DNA of 64,000 nt, taken from positions 338,814 through 402,813 of the forward strand of contig CAMPDV010000273.1 of NCBI GenBank assembly GCA_946699065.1, in the 5' to 3' direction. The translations under genes and the position numbers were made by a program. The notes below the pieces were generated by a model. That model saw nothing but the letters and a program-made list of their open reading frames with translations, had not been told where the DNA came from and made no database searches. Source of the stretch: Loxodes magnus. Its lineage: Eukaryota > Ciliophora > Karyorelictea > Loxodida > Loxodidae. Below are positions 35,367 to 46,218 of the stretch, one piece after another (within the stretch, counting starts at the first letter, position 1; each line of letters starts with the position of its first letter).

Positions 35367-35910
35367 AAAAATATATAATAATTTTTACTAATTAAGGTAA
35401 AAATTTAATTTACATTTCTATTTTATTTTGTTTAAAAAAATAATTAAGCATTGAAAAATCTAAATCAATAAATACCTAAAAGAGAAAGTTTAAATAAAAA
35501 ATAAAACTTAGATATAAGGTATTGAACTAATGCAAATAGCATATTAATATGAGAAAGCTTAATATCTTTATTATAAATAATATATATAAAAAATTAAAAA
35601 TATTAGTTATGTAATATATGTATATATAGAGATAATTTTTAAATATTAAAGCTTTTATACAAAATATTAATAATAATCTTAAATTTTTGTTTATTTTAAA
35701 TTTAAAATTTATTTGTTTTAGTTCCTTTTTTTTTTTCTTACATTTATATTTATTTTTTAAACCAAACTTTAAACTTAGAAAATTTCATGTACCAAATAAA
35801 GACTTTTTTAATCAATGATTTTTATAAAAATAGCCTTTTTTATTAAAATTAATAAAAATCGGGAAGTAGTTAAGTATTGAAAGCTAACTGAGCAATACTA
35901 GGAGATATGT
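35367..35910. other. AT-rich start of block S2, no gene seen
   Basis: Homologous to 55380-56720 in broad order. No domain or RNA gene was recognised. Confidence 0.5.
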
Positions 35911-36640
35911 CAGAAAATAAAAGGAAAAAGCTAAAGTTACTACTATTATTTCTTTATTATGAAAGAGCTGTGCACAAACGAGGCGCTACGCGCTCTATAA
36001 TCAAATTTTTTATTTATAAATGACCAAATATTAAGACATTAAATATTGTTTTAATAGATCTAAAATAATGAAAGCGTGTTTTAGTAAATAAAAAGGAAAT
36101 AAATTCTAGCAAAAGTATTAGCAAAACTTTTTCTTAAAGAAAAATTGTATTTTATTAGAATAACCTAATTTTTAACTTCCATTATTATGAAAGATACTTG
36201 CTTAAGAAAGCTGCAGTATAAAAATAGTTTAATCGTTGATCTTAGTCCAACCTAACTCAGGGGGTTTTAATTTAAGCTGAATTGTCTAAGGTTGATATTA
36301 TGACTACTTCAGCAAATGATTCTTAAAAAAGTTTTAAATGCTAAAATAAATAAAAAGTAAAAGGCAAATAATTCCAAACAAATATAAATTTAAGTTAAAT
36401 TGATTTAAATAAAATTAATCTACCAAAGATCTAATAAATTCAAATTTTAGATTCAAAATTTACAGGCAAGACATTAAAAGAATTAAAGAGAATTCACATT
36501 ATTATATATAAATAATGATTTAGTATAGATTAAAAAGTAAGGAGACAGAATTAGAAAAGTTTGAATTGGAGAGAATAGATAACTATCCATGTAAATCAAT
36601 TATTTAGAATAAAAAATAAATGTTTATAATTGGCTGAAAA
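35911..36640 (+). pseudogene. Unknown basic ORF (ORFW), interrupted copy
   Basis: Begins Met-Ser-Glu-Asn-Lys-Arg-Lys-Lys and aligns, with frame changes, to the frame starting at 56725 (Met-Ser-Gln-Lys-Arg-Lys-Lys). A stretch Lys-Val-Asp-Ile-Met-Thr-Thr-Ser-Ala-Asn-Asp near 36295 is the best conserved. A solo retroelement 3' end (35961-36018) interrupts it. No known domain; the conserved frames are the only support for coding. Confidence 0.35.
35961..36018 (+). mobile_element. Solo retroelement 3' end (stem-loop plus tail)
   Basis: Only the shared 3' stem-loop (AGAGCTGTGCAC...GCGCTCT) and a TTTTTTATTTAT tail, placed between sequences that are joined at about 56768-56775 in the duplicate block. 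It is a strongly 5'-truncated insertion, so the 3' end alone was enough to be copied. Confidence 0.65.
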
Positions 36641-37128
36641 TCCAGACTTACAATTGATTTATAATTTCTGCTAAAAAATAATAACTAAGTAAACCAAAAA
36701 AGATAGAAATACACTTAATATAAAATAAAAGATTATTATTATTGCATAATTATAAAATAATAAATAAAACAAGTTAAATTTAAAAATTCTAGATTATAAA
36801 ATCTCCTTGCTTTATCAACTTGAATTGGTTACCTTTTGAATATTAAACGGTAATGAGGTTCTTCAATTTCTATATAAAACTTTTCATTGAATCTTAAACG
36901 AATCCCAACTCTGATGTAGCATTTCTTTTTAACAAAACAAAGAACAGTAACCTTAAATATTTAAGAATTTAAAATAAATGACTTAAAATTTTCAAATAGA
37001 CCTTTAAGACGCTAGTAGCAGCAAATAATATCTAAGCAAAATTTGAAATAAAATAGAATAAAAATTTTATTAAGATGCAATAGGAAGGAGGAGTGCGATG
37101 TCTACTACACACATTTATTTTTAAAATT

Positions 37129-37900
37129 AAGATAATAATAATAATAATTGATTAACGTGTAGTCATCTTTATTTAGTTTTCTACAAATTATTAGTTTTAT
37201 TGTTAAGTAATAGAAACTTTAAATTTGTCTGGATCAAGTCTATCATAAATCTTCAAGATTTCTAATTTATTTTTACATATGGTTTCCTATAGGTCAATTC
37301 CCATTCATTTCTTATTGAACTCATTGACTGCTCACTAAATATGTGGAGCTTCTTTGTTTAGTTGAAGTATTTTTTTTCTGTAATTTTTCCTTCTTGAGTG
37401 CAATAGATTCTAAAAATATTTTCCCATTATTTTTCTATAATTCTTTTTTCTTTAAGTCTAAATTGGAAGCAATTCCGTACTTTATGTCCAGGTTTCTTGC
37501 AATATCAACATGTCATAATTTTTCGATAGGGATATAAGTTGTTGGAGTTTGCTGTTCGACATCCATTGGATCATTCATCGATATTTTTTAGATGGAAATG
37601 CTTTCAGTTTATTCTGCGAATTGGTTGAATTTTGTTTCTAGTTCTTCTATTCTGATATTTCCTGACTATTTATTTTCAATTTTTTGTTCTTATTAATTAA
37701 TCATCAGGTATTCGATTTTCCTTTCGAGTTCTTATACTGTCTAGGATTTTTAAATTTTCTACTTGCATAGTTTGGAGTTCTTAAGTATTTTTTTCTGATC
37801 ATAACTTGATTGAGATGCGGCCTGTTAAGAAGATATTTTTTGCAAGAAATTTTCCATTTTTAAAGATATAATATAATAACATTAATTAGCAGAAATTTCC
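37129..37900 (-). mobile_element. Second ORF1-only retroelement
   Basis: Absent from the matching part of the downstream duplicate (57330-57900). On the minus strand: a short leader, an ORF1 with CCHC knuckle, then a 3' part with GATGACTACACG and an (ATT)n run at 37129-37147 that may be a target-primed tail. It does not carry the LINE stem-loop, so it is probably a different family from the LINE here. Borders are approximate. Confidence 0.5.
37253..37857 (-). pseudogene. ORF1 protein with canonical CCHC knuckle
   Basis: Start ATG at 37857 (Met-Glu-Asn-Phe-Leu-Gln-Lys-Ile), then about 110 residues of coiled coil (Leu-Glu-Arg-Lys-Ile-Glu, later Ile-Glu-Glu-Leu-Glu-Thr-Lys). The knuckle Cys-Trp-Tyr-Cys-Lys-Lys-Pro-Gly-His-Lys-Val-Arg-Asn-Cys at 37469-37510 is a textbook CX2CX4HX4C, and its Trp is UGA. 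Coil and knuckle are in frames one base apart, so there is one frameshift between them (near 37520). An in-frame UGA at 37253-37255 is the likely stop. Family role: RNA binding by the retroelement. Confidence 0.65.
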
Positions 37901-38522
37901 AACTTATACTTACACAATATTAAACAAAATAATGATTCGAGAAATAGTATCAATTTACAAATTAAGGACCTTTAGTTACAATTTTAGTATGATTTGAAAT
38001 AAAGAAGCTATTAAATAAAACACTCTAAAATTTTAATTTGCGGAGAATAAGATATCTATTAGCATAATTCTTAATGTGAAGCTCTGCTAGATTTAATAGA
38101 AAAATTTAAAGATTTAGGAATTAAGATTTACTTAAACTTATAACTTACAACCAAAATTACATTAATCTTAACATCCCTACTCGAAGATAATTTAATAAAT
38201 TGATTAAAGAATTAAATACTTTTATTAAAGTCGCTTCGCAGAAGAAATTAAATTTTAGATCAAAATGATGAACAAGTAGAAGAGTTATTGGAACGATTTG
38301 GTTAGAGACAAGAGAAGAAGAAAATGGTTAAAGAATATTGAATGAAGATAAGTGAGATGGAAGTTGCAAAACATTTTTTATTAGCTATATGAAATATGGT
38401 AAAAACATATTGAATTTTAATTAATTAATTAATAATCAATTAATAAATCTTTAGGAAATAGAAATTTCTATTTTTAACTAATATTAAATCATTCTAACTA
38501 GCACATGCATAAAATGATATGC

Positions 38523-39024
38523 TTAAAAGTTAAGTTCCTTTAAATTATAAGAACATTAAAAGTTAAGTTCCTTTAAATTATAAGAACATTAAAAGTTAAG
38601 TTCCTTTAAATTATAAGAACATTAAAAGTTAAGTTCCTTTAAATTATAAGAACATTAAAAGTTAAGTTCCTTTAAATTATAAGAACATTAAAAGTTAAGT
38701 TCCTTTAAATTATAAGAACATTAAAAGTTAAGTTCCTTTAAATTATAAGAACATTAAAAGTTAAGTTCCTTTAAATTATAAGAACATTAAAAGTTAAGTT
38801 CCTTTAAATTATAAGAACATTAAAAGTTAAGTTCCTTTAAATTATAAGAACATTAAAAGTTAAGTTCCTTTAAATTATAAGAACATTAAAAGTTAAGTTC
38901 CTTTAAATTATAAGAACATTAAAAGTTAAGTTCCTTTAAATTATAAGAACATTAAAAGTTAAGTTCCTTTAAATTATAAGAACATTAAAAGTTAAGTTCC
39001 TTTAAATTATAAGAACATTAAAAG
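38523..39024 (+). repeat. 33-bp minisatellite, about 15 units
   Basis: Nearly perfect head-to-tail copies of a 33-bp unit that starts ATTAAAAGTTAAGTTCCTTT and ends AAATTATAAGAAC. The unit length is a multiple of three, but neither flank shows a convincing coding frame. The paralogous place in the downstream duplicate (58060-58105) has a single diverged unit, so the array expanded after the duplication. Confidence 0.95.
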
Positions 39025-39277
39025 TATATTAAACTATAAAATAATAAAGTAAAAATAAAATTAATTATATAAGCATAAATAAAGACTATACAGCTATATT
39101 TTCAAATCTTTTACTAAATAAAGTAAAAACAAGCAAATATATTTAAAATAATAGGGATTTATTTAATTTTTAATTAAATATAAAATGTAGCTATCATTTA
39201 AACTAATTTTAAATAAAAGAACATAATTATCATACATAAAGAAGCAATTATAAAAAGAAATTTATTATTAAAAAAGA

Positions 39278-40010
39278 AATGACTCCTAAGAAACAATAGT
39301 CCTCTTTTAGTGAATATCTTAAAAAATAAGAATAATATACAAGTATAATGAAAACAAAGTTTATTAATAAGAATAAAATTAATCTTAGAGTCTTTTGCAC
39401 AATCAGTGCATCAAAGAATAGTAAACTTATAATGAATTAATATAATAAAAATAAAAATTTTAAATTAGAATAGATATTAGAAAAAATAGACGAAGAACTA
39501 AAAACTTAATTTCCATATATAGAGGAGAGACAATAAATAGTATACAGTCGTAAATGGGATATAAACTTGATAATACTGATAAATAGTTTACTTAATCTGC
39601 TCAAATTTTTTAATTTAAATTTTCTCAAAGTTAGTGTCTAGTAAAATAATTTTAAGAAAAATAGACTCTATAAAAAGAAATTATTTAAAAAGTCAATAAA
39701 TAATAAAGAAGTATATCTATGTATGTTTAGACAAATGATTAACAATAAAGCATAAGAAGAGAATTACGCTGTTACATATTTCAAAAGCGGCATAATTATA
39801 AAAGATGAAAAGATGTTGGTGAAGAGATGTAATTTATGAAAAGAGTAAGAAAAATCTATTTAAAGATCTATTTTAAATTATATCAGATTAACCAAGTTAA
39901 ATATATATAAAAAATTGTATAGAAGTAAATTTAGCAATTTTAAAAATAACTTTAAGATGAAATAGGTTCAACTTAAAATTAAAAATTATAGCAAGCATTG
40001 TGGAATAATA
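39278..40010 (+). pseudogene. Coiled-coil ORF (ORFY), copy 1
   Basis: Starts Met-Thr-Pro-Lys-Lys-Gln-Gln and aligns with 55740-56570: Ser-Glu-Tyr-Leu-Lys-Lys-Gln-Glu, then Leu-Glu-Lys-Ile-Asp-Glu-Glu, then Gln-Phe-Pro-Tyr-Ile-Glu-Glu near 39510. Frames swap between copies at several places, so this copy is probably decayed. No known domain. It is not obviously an ORF1, since no knuckle is present. Confidence 0.4.
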
Positions 40011-40283
40011 AAGTCCTAAACCTTCCCTTATTTCAAGAATATATATTTTTAAGATTACTGGATGATAAGGCCAACTATTTTAATTATAAACTCCTATTTG
40101 CATTTAACTTTTTTTTAATTTTATAACCTAAATAATTTTGGATTTAATTATTTTTAAAGCTTTTCATCTTTAATAAATAATCAAAAATAAAAATAAACAG
40201 TAATTTTGACTAAAAATATAACAAACTAATAATTGCTAAATATTTTAATAAAGTATAAATGGAAAAAGAATCTTGAGAGATAT

Positions 40284-40587
40284 TAATTAATTTCAACTTA
40301 AAGAGTTTTGGATTACAACTTCTTGCAGTTTAACGACCCCAACACTCCCTTCATGGGATAATGGGGATATCCTGTTGCTTTCGAAAAGCAGCTGCCAGGG
40401 AGCTCCATCGCTATGGGCAGCCAGGCTTCAAGCCCCTACCAGGAGTCGATAATCAAAAGGAAGGCGTTCCCTTGCAAAGGTTGACCAGGGACTTTCTCAG
40501 CGACAGGAAAGGAATTTGTTCCTAGCCATAAAACCAGAAAGTATGATTCAGAAGGTCAATCTCAGCTCCCACTATCTTTTTAATTAT
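40284..40587. mobile_element. GC-rich 304-bp insertion with 15-bp target duplications
   Basis: AATCTTGAGAGATAT lies directly on both sides (40269-40283 and 40588-40602). The downstream duplicate has the uninterrupted site once, near 58526-58541, as AATCTTAAGAGATAT. The body is GC-rich with hairpins such as TTGCTTTCGAAAAGCAG and GGGCAGCC/GGCTTCAAGCCC, and has no open frame of interest. It is single-copy here. It is best read as a SINE, or a retrocopied structured RNA, mobilised by LINE machinery. The orientation is undetermined. Confidence 0.75.
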
Positions 40588-40742
40588 AATCTTGAGAGAT
40601 ATAACTGTAATAAATAAGCTAAGTAAATTTTAACAAATAAAAATAGTTTATTAAAATGGGAACTTAAGCAATTAATTAAAAGTTTCGTTAATATAATAGA
40701 TTTTAGTACTAAAGAGGATTAAAGATTTATTATTAAATTAAT

Positions 40743-41154
40743 AAAATGAATGTCGGCCGCGTCAGAAAAACTAATAGGTAATCTGATGCAGTGTATACTT
40801 CATTGCGAGTAATCTCGCAATAAATGCCACCACGGGAAAGGGGGAAAAGCTCGGAAGAAATAAGCCTAACTTGCAAGAGGGCTCTCTCGAGCAGTATAAA
40901 AGTTTGACTGAAGGGCCTGCTAATGACTAATTATTATTTGGACTTTATTCAAGAAGACTGAAACATTTGATTCAAGATTTAAGAATAATTTTTAATAAGA
41001 AGATTCCCCATTTGAAGAAGCTAAAATGACTCTTTGGACTAATAGAATGAAATCAAGCTTTTGAGAACACTTTTTTTAATATTAAATATTAATACTGAAA
41101 GAGCTGCGCGCCAACGAGGTGTTACGCGCTCTATAATCATCTTTATTTATTTGT
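40743..41154 (+). mobile_element. SINE-like element with LINE 3' end, copy 1
   Basis: About 410 bp, matching 51259-51680 (reverse) end to end with roughly one difference per ten bases. A GC-richer head contains a perfect hairpin TTGCGAG-TAAT-CTCGCAA near 40803-40823. The body is T/A-rich, and the element ends in the shared stem-loop (41098-41133) plus a TTTATTTATTTG tail. The duplicate locus near 58700 lacks it. No open frame is shared by the two copies, so it is non-coding and depends on a LINE. Confidence 0.8.
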
Positions 41155-43992
41155 TTAACTCAAAAACTTGAGAGAGGACGAGATAAATGATTTTGAAAAC
41201 TTATAGCCAATTATCATATTAAAATTTTATTCAGTAATAGCTTAAAAAATTAAATTAAGCTAATAAATCATTTAAATTTAGAACAAAAAGTAATTTAAAT
41301 CAACAGCGAAGTAAAATAATTTAATTCAAAAATTGAATTTTTTAAATCTCTTCGCTTCTCTATAAGTGAAAAGCCCTAGAATAAAGATGAAATAACAACA
41401 TAATACTTTTAAATAAAAATTTTGTAATTAATTGATTTCTTCTTTTGGTATTCCAAAAGATTTCTTTGCTTTTAGGTATATAATAGCTAATAGTTTATTT
41501 TTATAAGCTTATCCATAAAATTATTGGAGAAAATGATTCTATCCTTTTAAAATTAAATCTGATTTTCAAATTTGCTTAAAAATTTATTAGTGTATTTCAT
41601 TAATGCTTTCTATTTGTCAAAGTTAAAGGATTAATTTAAATGAGAAAAATAAGGGCATTAAACTAAATTAATAGTTGAGAAAAATTAAAATTTAATAATA
41701 AACCAACAATTTATAGCAAAAAGTTAAAAATAGATAAGTAAAATTTACTAAGTTATCACTAATCAAATGGAAAAGCTTATTGATAAAAATTGATTCTAAA
41801 ATATTTTAGTTACAAAAGAAATTATTAGGAAAGTTAAAAAAGAAAACACTTATAATTTAGAGATATGAGAGAAAAAACCTCAAGAACTATACTAATAAAA
41901 GAAAAATGAACAGTTAAACTTAACAAATTTAGAAATAAAATAATAATAACGACTATTCTTATTAAATATGAAGCATTATAATAATTTATTACTACTATAT
42001 GAAAATTTTAATTTTTAATAAATATTTCCTGTTTAAAGAAAGAATTTAAATTTATTTTAATTAAAGATTTAATGAATCATTAAATCTATAAAAAAACTCT
42101 ATTAATATATATACTTTTATTTAATTAAAAAATACTAAAAAAATAATAATTAAATTTAAAGCTACAGCATAAATTTAAATATGAAAATATATATATAGAT
42201 TTAAAATCTTATATTGTTGTTTAAATTTTTAACTATAATCTTCTAGAATTTATGAGTATACTATATTTTTAAAGACTAAATCTTAATCATTAAAATTAGG
42301 AAGGATTTCGTCTAGATTAATATTTTAGAATTTAATTTTTTTAACATAATTTGTTTTAATTATTTGAAAGCAAGTGAATCTTTGAAAATATTTAATTATA
42401 TTTTTTTTAATATTATATCATATTTGTTTACAGCAACCTTCCTACTTAGGTTTAATTTATGTTTTGATTTAAATATAAAAACTCTAATTTAATTATTTTT
42501 ACTTATAAAGTTTAAGAAATTCTAAATAAGTTTATTTTAAAACTTTAACTGCTAATTTTCTTAATAGAGTGTGAGAGTAAATTACTTTTTTCATATTTAT
42601 ACACTAAAAATTAACTTATTTCAAAATAAATTAAATAAGGTTAAATAGTAAAATTCTAGTTATAATTTCTTAAATACTTATAATTCTGTTTTGATACTCA
42701 GCTTATTTCGGCCTACAATATTTACATAATTGATATAAGTAATACTTAAAAATTAATATTTAGCTAATTAAAAGTTTTACAATTAAAATTAATGAAATGC
42801 AAGTAGCTAAACATTTTTAGTTAATTAAAAATTAAATGGAATTGTTGAAGTAGTTATTGAAATTCTATTAAATTAATTAAATATGCTTATATTATTAAGA
42901 AAATACTAAACATTTTATAGATATTGATAAACAAAAGAAAGGTAATACTCTTTCTAAAGAGCAAAATAGTTTCTAAAATATTAAAACTTTAACAAAATTT
43001 AAAGAATAAATAACTGTATATCTCTAAATAAATTTATTTCAAGGTGATTAAAAAGCAAGAAGTAAAACTTTTTAATATATCTGAGTCTGCAATATAAGTT
43101 TAAATTTCCTACTTTATTTAAATATAACAGATGTTTTATGATGTAAAGTTATGAAATTTAAAATTTAATATATTTTTAAATTATTTAAAAGTATCAAATT
43201 TAAAATTAAATTAATTAAAAACATTTCATTAAAATTACAATTCTTCATATCTTTTTTCTTTGGATAAATAAAAAAATAAAAAAATTGATTTAAAGATAGT
43301 TAAGTATTAAAAAATATTTGAAGATAAAAATCTTAATGATCAATTTATGAAATTTTTAGTTCAAAAATCTTTATTTTAATTTTTTTTATTAATTAATATT
43401 TTCTTCTTTTTTTTAACTTAATTTAAATTTTCTGAGGGCATAGTTATAATTTACTAAATTTCCAACATTTCACTTGACAAAAATTTCAATAGCATTAAAA
43501 TAATTTATTAAGAGATAAATATATTTCTTAATTCTAAATTCTAAATTCTCTGCTTATTTATCTTTATAAATATTTGATTTTTTTATATCTTATAATTTCT
43601 TCTATTATATAATTATTTAAATTTTAAATATTTTAACTTTATTTTAGAAAAATTAAATTAAGTAAAGCTTTTCTTTATTTTAACTATTTATCAAATGATT
43701 GTACTATTTATTCATTTTATTAATTTCTTATTAAATTTCAATAACAAGATATATTAAGCGTCAATTTTATTTCAGTTGCTTTAACTTAGTAATTTAAAAG
43801 AAAAATTTTATTACAGTAGATTTATTTTTTTATATCTTAAAATATAAGAAAATAAATATTATTATTTATTATATTCTTATATTTTTAAATACTAGAATCA
43901 TTTAATAAAAAATATTATAAATCATATTAATGTTTTAATTTAGCTATCGATTTTTGCCTTTAATTGATGTATTTATTTATTTTTTAACAAAA
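41155..43992. other. AT-rich upstream flank of kinase copy C, no gene seen
   Basis: Homologous to 58690-61445 in the downstream duplicate. No motif-bearing frame or RNA gene seen. The kinase promoter presumably lies in the last few hundred bases, but no element can be singled out. Confidence 0.6.
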
Positions 43993-46218
43993 ATGGAAAC
44001 TTATGATTCAACTTGCATAGACTATAAGACGTTCATTAAACTTAGAATTTAATCATATTCATCGTACTACTGATTAGTTTTGCTCCCTATTATTTCACTA
44101 GGTATCCTCAAAGAAATTATTTTCCTTTCCTCAGTTGGAAATCTTTTAGTAGAAATAGTAAGGAGTACATTGCTTTCTTCTCTTACTTTCATGGCTAGTA
44201 GAAAACTCGCTTTTTAATTTCAAACAATTGGCTCTATGATTTTTATAGTATTGACTATTAAGAGTATCGTATTTACAGCAGTCATGAGTAATCATGGAAT
44301 AGGCTTTATTTATTTCCTATTCGCCCAGAGCATGGCAAGCAAACTAGTATAAATGCATATATTTTAGTTTGTTATAATGATTCTTAATTCAGCTATATGG
44401 CTTTACATTTCCTGAAGAGATAATTACCTTCAATAAATAGATTTCGAAATGTTTGTATCATACCTTGTAATGATTTGTAGTACATGACTCTTATTTATAT
44501 GCAACTATTGTGATACTTAACTTGCTTTCAAATAGTAGAATCGCCTGTTCCAAAATAATCTTCATTGAAAATTTATAAACGAAACAGCGTCTTCAGGAAT
44601 TATTGTATTTGACTTCTATAAAGTTCACTACGTTAACAATAAAATAAAAAAAATATTCTAAAATAGTGATATTATCAAAGCACTAGAAGTTAGCTAATAT
44701 TAAAAAGCTAAATTCATAAATTTAGATAGAGATAATTTTTATAATGATCTAGAAGATTTTTTTATTTGCAAGTAAGATTGACAATAAAAAATTAAAACGA
44801 GTGACATAAGAATTCCTGCTTCAGCTATTAAATCAAAAGAAGATAAAATTATCGAAATTAGTGCTTAAAATACAGAGTGGTTTGGAAAGAGGTGTTTGAT
44901 ATTAAACTTAATAGATATAACTCATATAATCAAGTTAGAACAAATTAAGTCAGAAAATAAATATAAAACTCTTTTCCTCAGAACTCTTAATCATGAAGTT
45001 AGGCATCCTATTACAGCTATTCAAAGCTGCTATAAGCGACTTAAATCAATTTTAAGCTAACCATAGTTCCAAAGTTAAGATTAATAATCTGATATTGAAA
45101 ACTGCTTTAATACCATACGAATAATAAAGAGTGAAACTTAATTTCTAATGAATAAAATTCTTTAGATATAAGATATAACAGAAATCTAGAATCATAAATT
45201 TGAAGTTTAGATGGAAAACTTTAATCTTTAGAAAATAGTAAAAAAATGTGTAAATATAATAGACTTTTAAGCCAAAAGAAAAGGATTATAAATAAACATT
45301 GATATAAATAACTAAATACCTGCTGTTATTGAAGGAGACTAAAAAAGAATTTAGCTTATATTGCTGACTTTACTTCAAAACTCCTTAATAAATACAAAGA
45401 AAGGATTTATCGACATATGTGCTTACTTTTCAAAATAAAAACCAACATAAAGATAATTCCAAATAATTAAAATTAAAGTAGTTGATTCAAGATCTGAGGA
45501 TATAGAACCAATAAATACTGGAACTTAGTTCTAATTTCCTGAATAAGGTGAGATAAAACACGCTAAAGGCTTAGAACTTGACTTTTATATATCATAGTAG
45601 ATCTCTTTATAAGTAGGAGAAAAAGAAATAACTAGAAAGAGAAAGAGAAATACCAATATATTTAAATTTTAGTTCTTTATATAGGATGACTCAAGAAGTA
45701 GTCATATTACATCAAAAAGTTACGAAATCATCGAAACAAAAACTGAAAGTGCTATATGAAGTACTCCTTTTTAAAATATTCAAAAACTTTATGCTTATAA
45801 GTGCAAGTGTGCTTAAGTTCTCTTAGTTGATGACTCCGAAATAATCAGAATGATATTATCAGATATTCTGAAGAATTATTACAAAATAGAAGAAGCAAAA
45901 GATGGGTTAGAAGCAGTTAAAAAAGTATAAGCACAAATGAAAAGAAAATGTTGCAATAAATATGTGACAATAATAATGGATTGCGAAATGCCAATAATGG
46001 ACGGACAGAAAGCAACTTAAAAAATAAGAAAGATGAGATATTAAGGAGCAATATTAGGATACACAGCTTATTCAGACTAATACGATATTCAGAAGTGTAT
46101 CTAATCAGGAATGAACTAAGTACTATTTAAACCATCGAGTGATAGAAAAATACTATCAGCAGTTTATGAATATTTCAAAATTAGTTACTAGCACGACAGT
46201 GAAGATCCCTCAAGTTAA
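43993..46218 (+). CDS. Intact membrane hybrid histidine kinase (copy C)
   Basis: Two-component hybrid kinase of 742 codons in one frame. Five or six hydrophobic segments lie between residues 22 and 185. A PAS-like region at about 230-315 contains Trp-Phe-Gly-Lys and Asp-Ile-Thr. The His-box is Asn-His-Glu-Val-Arg-His with phospho-His 334. The ATPase-like region (about 440-590) has an N-box with Asn463, but its G1 and G2 boxes are poor (Asp-Ser-Arg-Ser-Glu-Asp and Lys-Gly-Leu-Glu-Leu-Asp). The receiver (605-735) is complete: Asp613-Asp614, phosphoacceptor Asp663, Thr691, Lys713. UGA stands at six sense positions (27, 141, 165, 192, 263, 589), and UAA/UAG are used throughout. The UGA that ends the other copies is lost here, so the 3' end is uncertain; a UAA at 46216-46218 is the provisional end. 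It is the only undamaged member of four copies. Confidence 0.85.

Noticed and set aside
38523-39024. CRISPR-like array
   Set aside because: Units are head-to-tail with no variable spacers, so it is a minisatellite.
40284-40587. RNase P, U1 or SRP RNA gene
   Set aside because: Only short chance resemblances (such as GAGAAAGTCC); none of the conserved cores could be laid out in order, and flanking target duplications show it is an insertion.
40743-40760. AAAATGG as a shared 5' end or target motif of the elements
   Set aside because: It appears at several element starts, but in at least one case lies inside the element and in another probably in the target. In such AT-rich DNA it is too common to trust.
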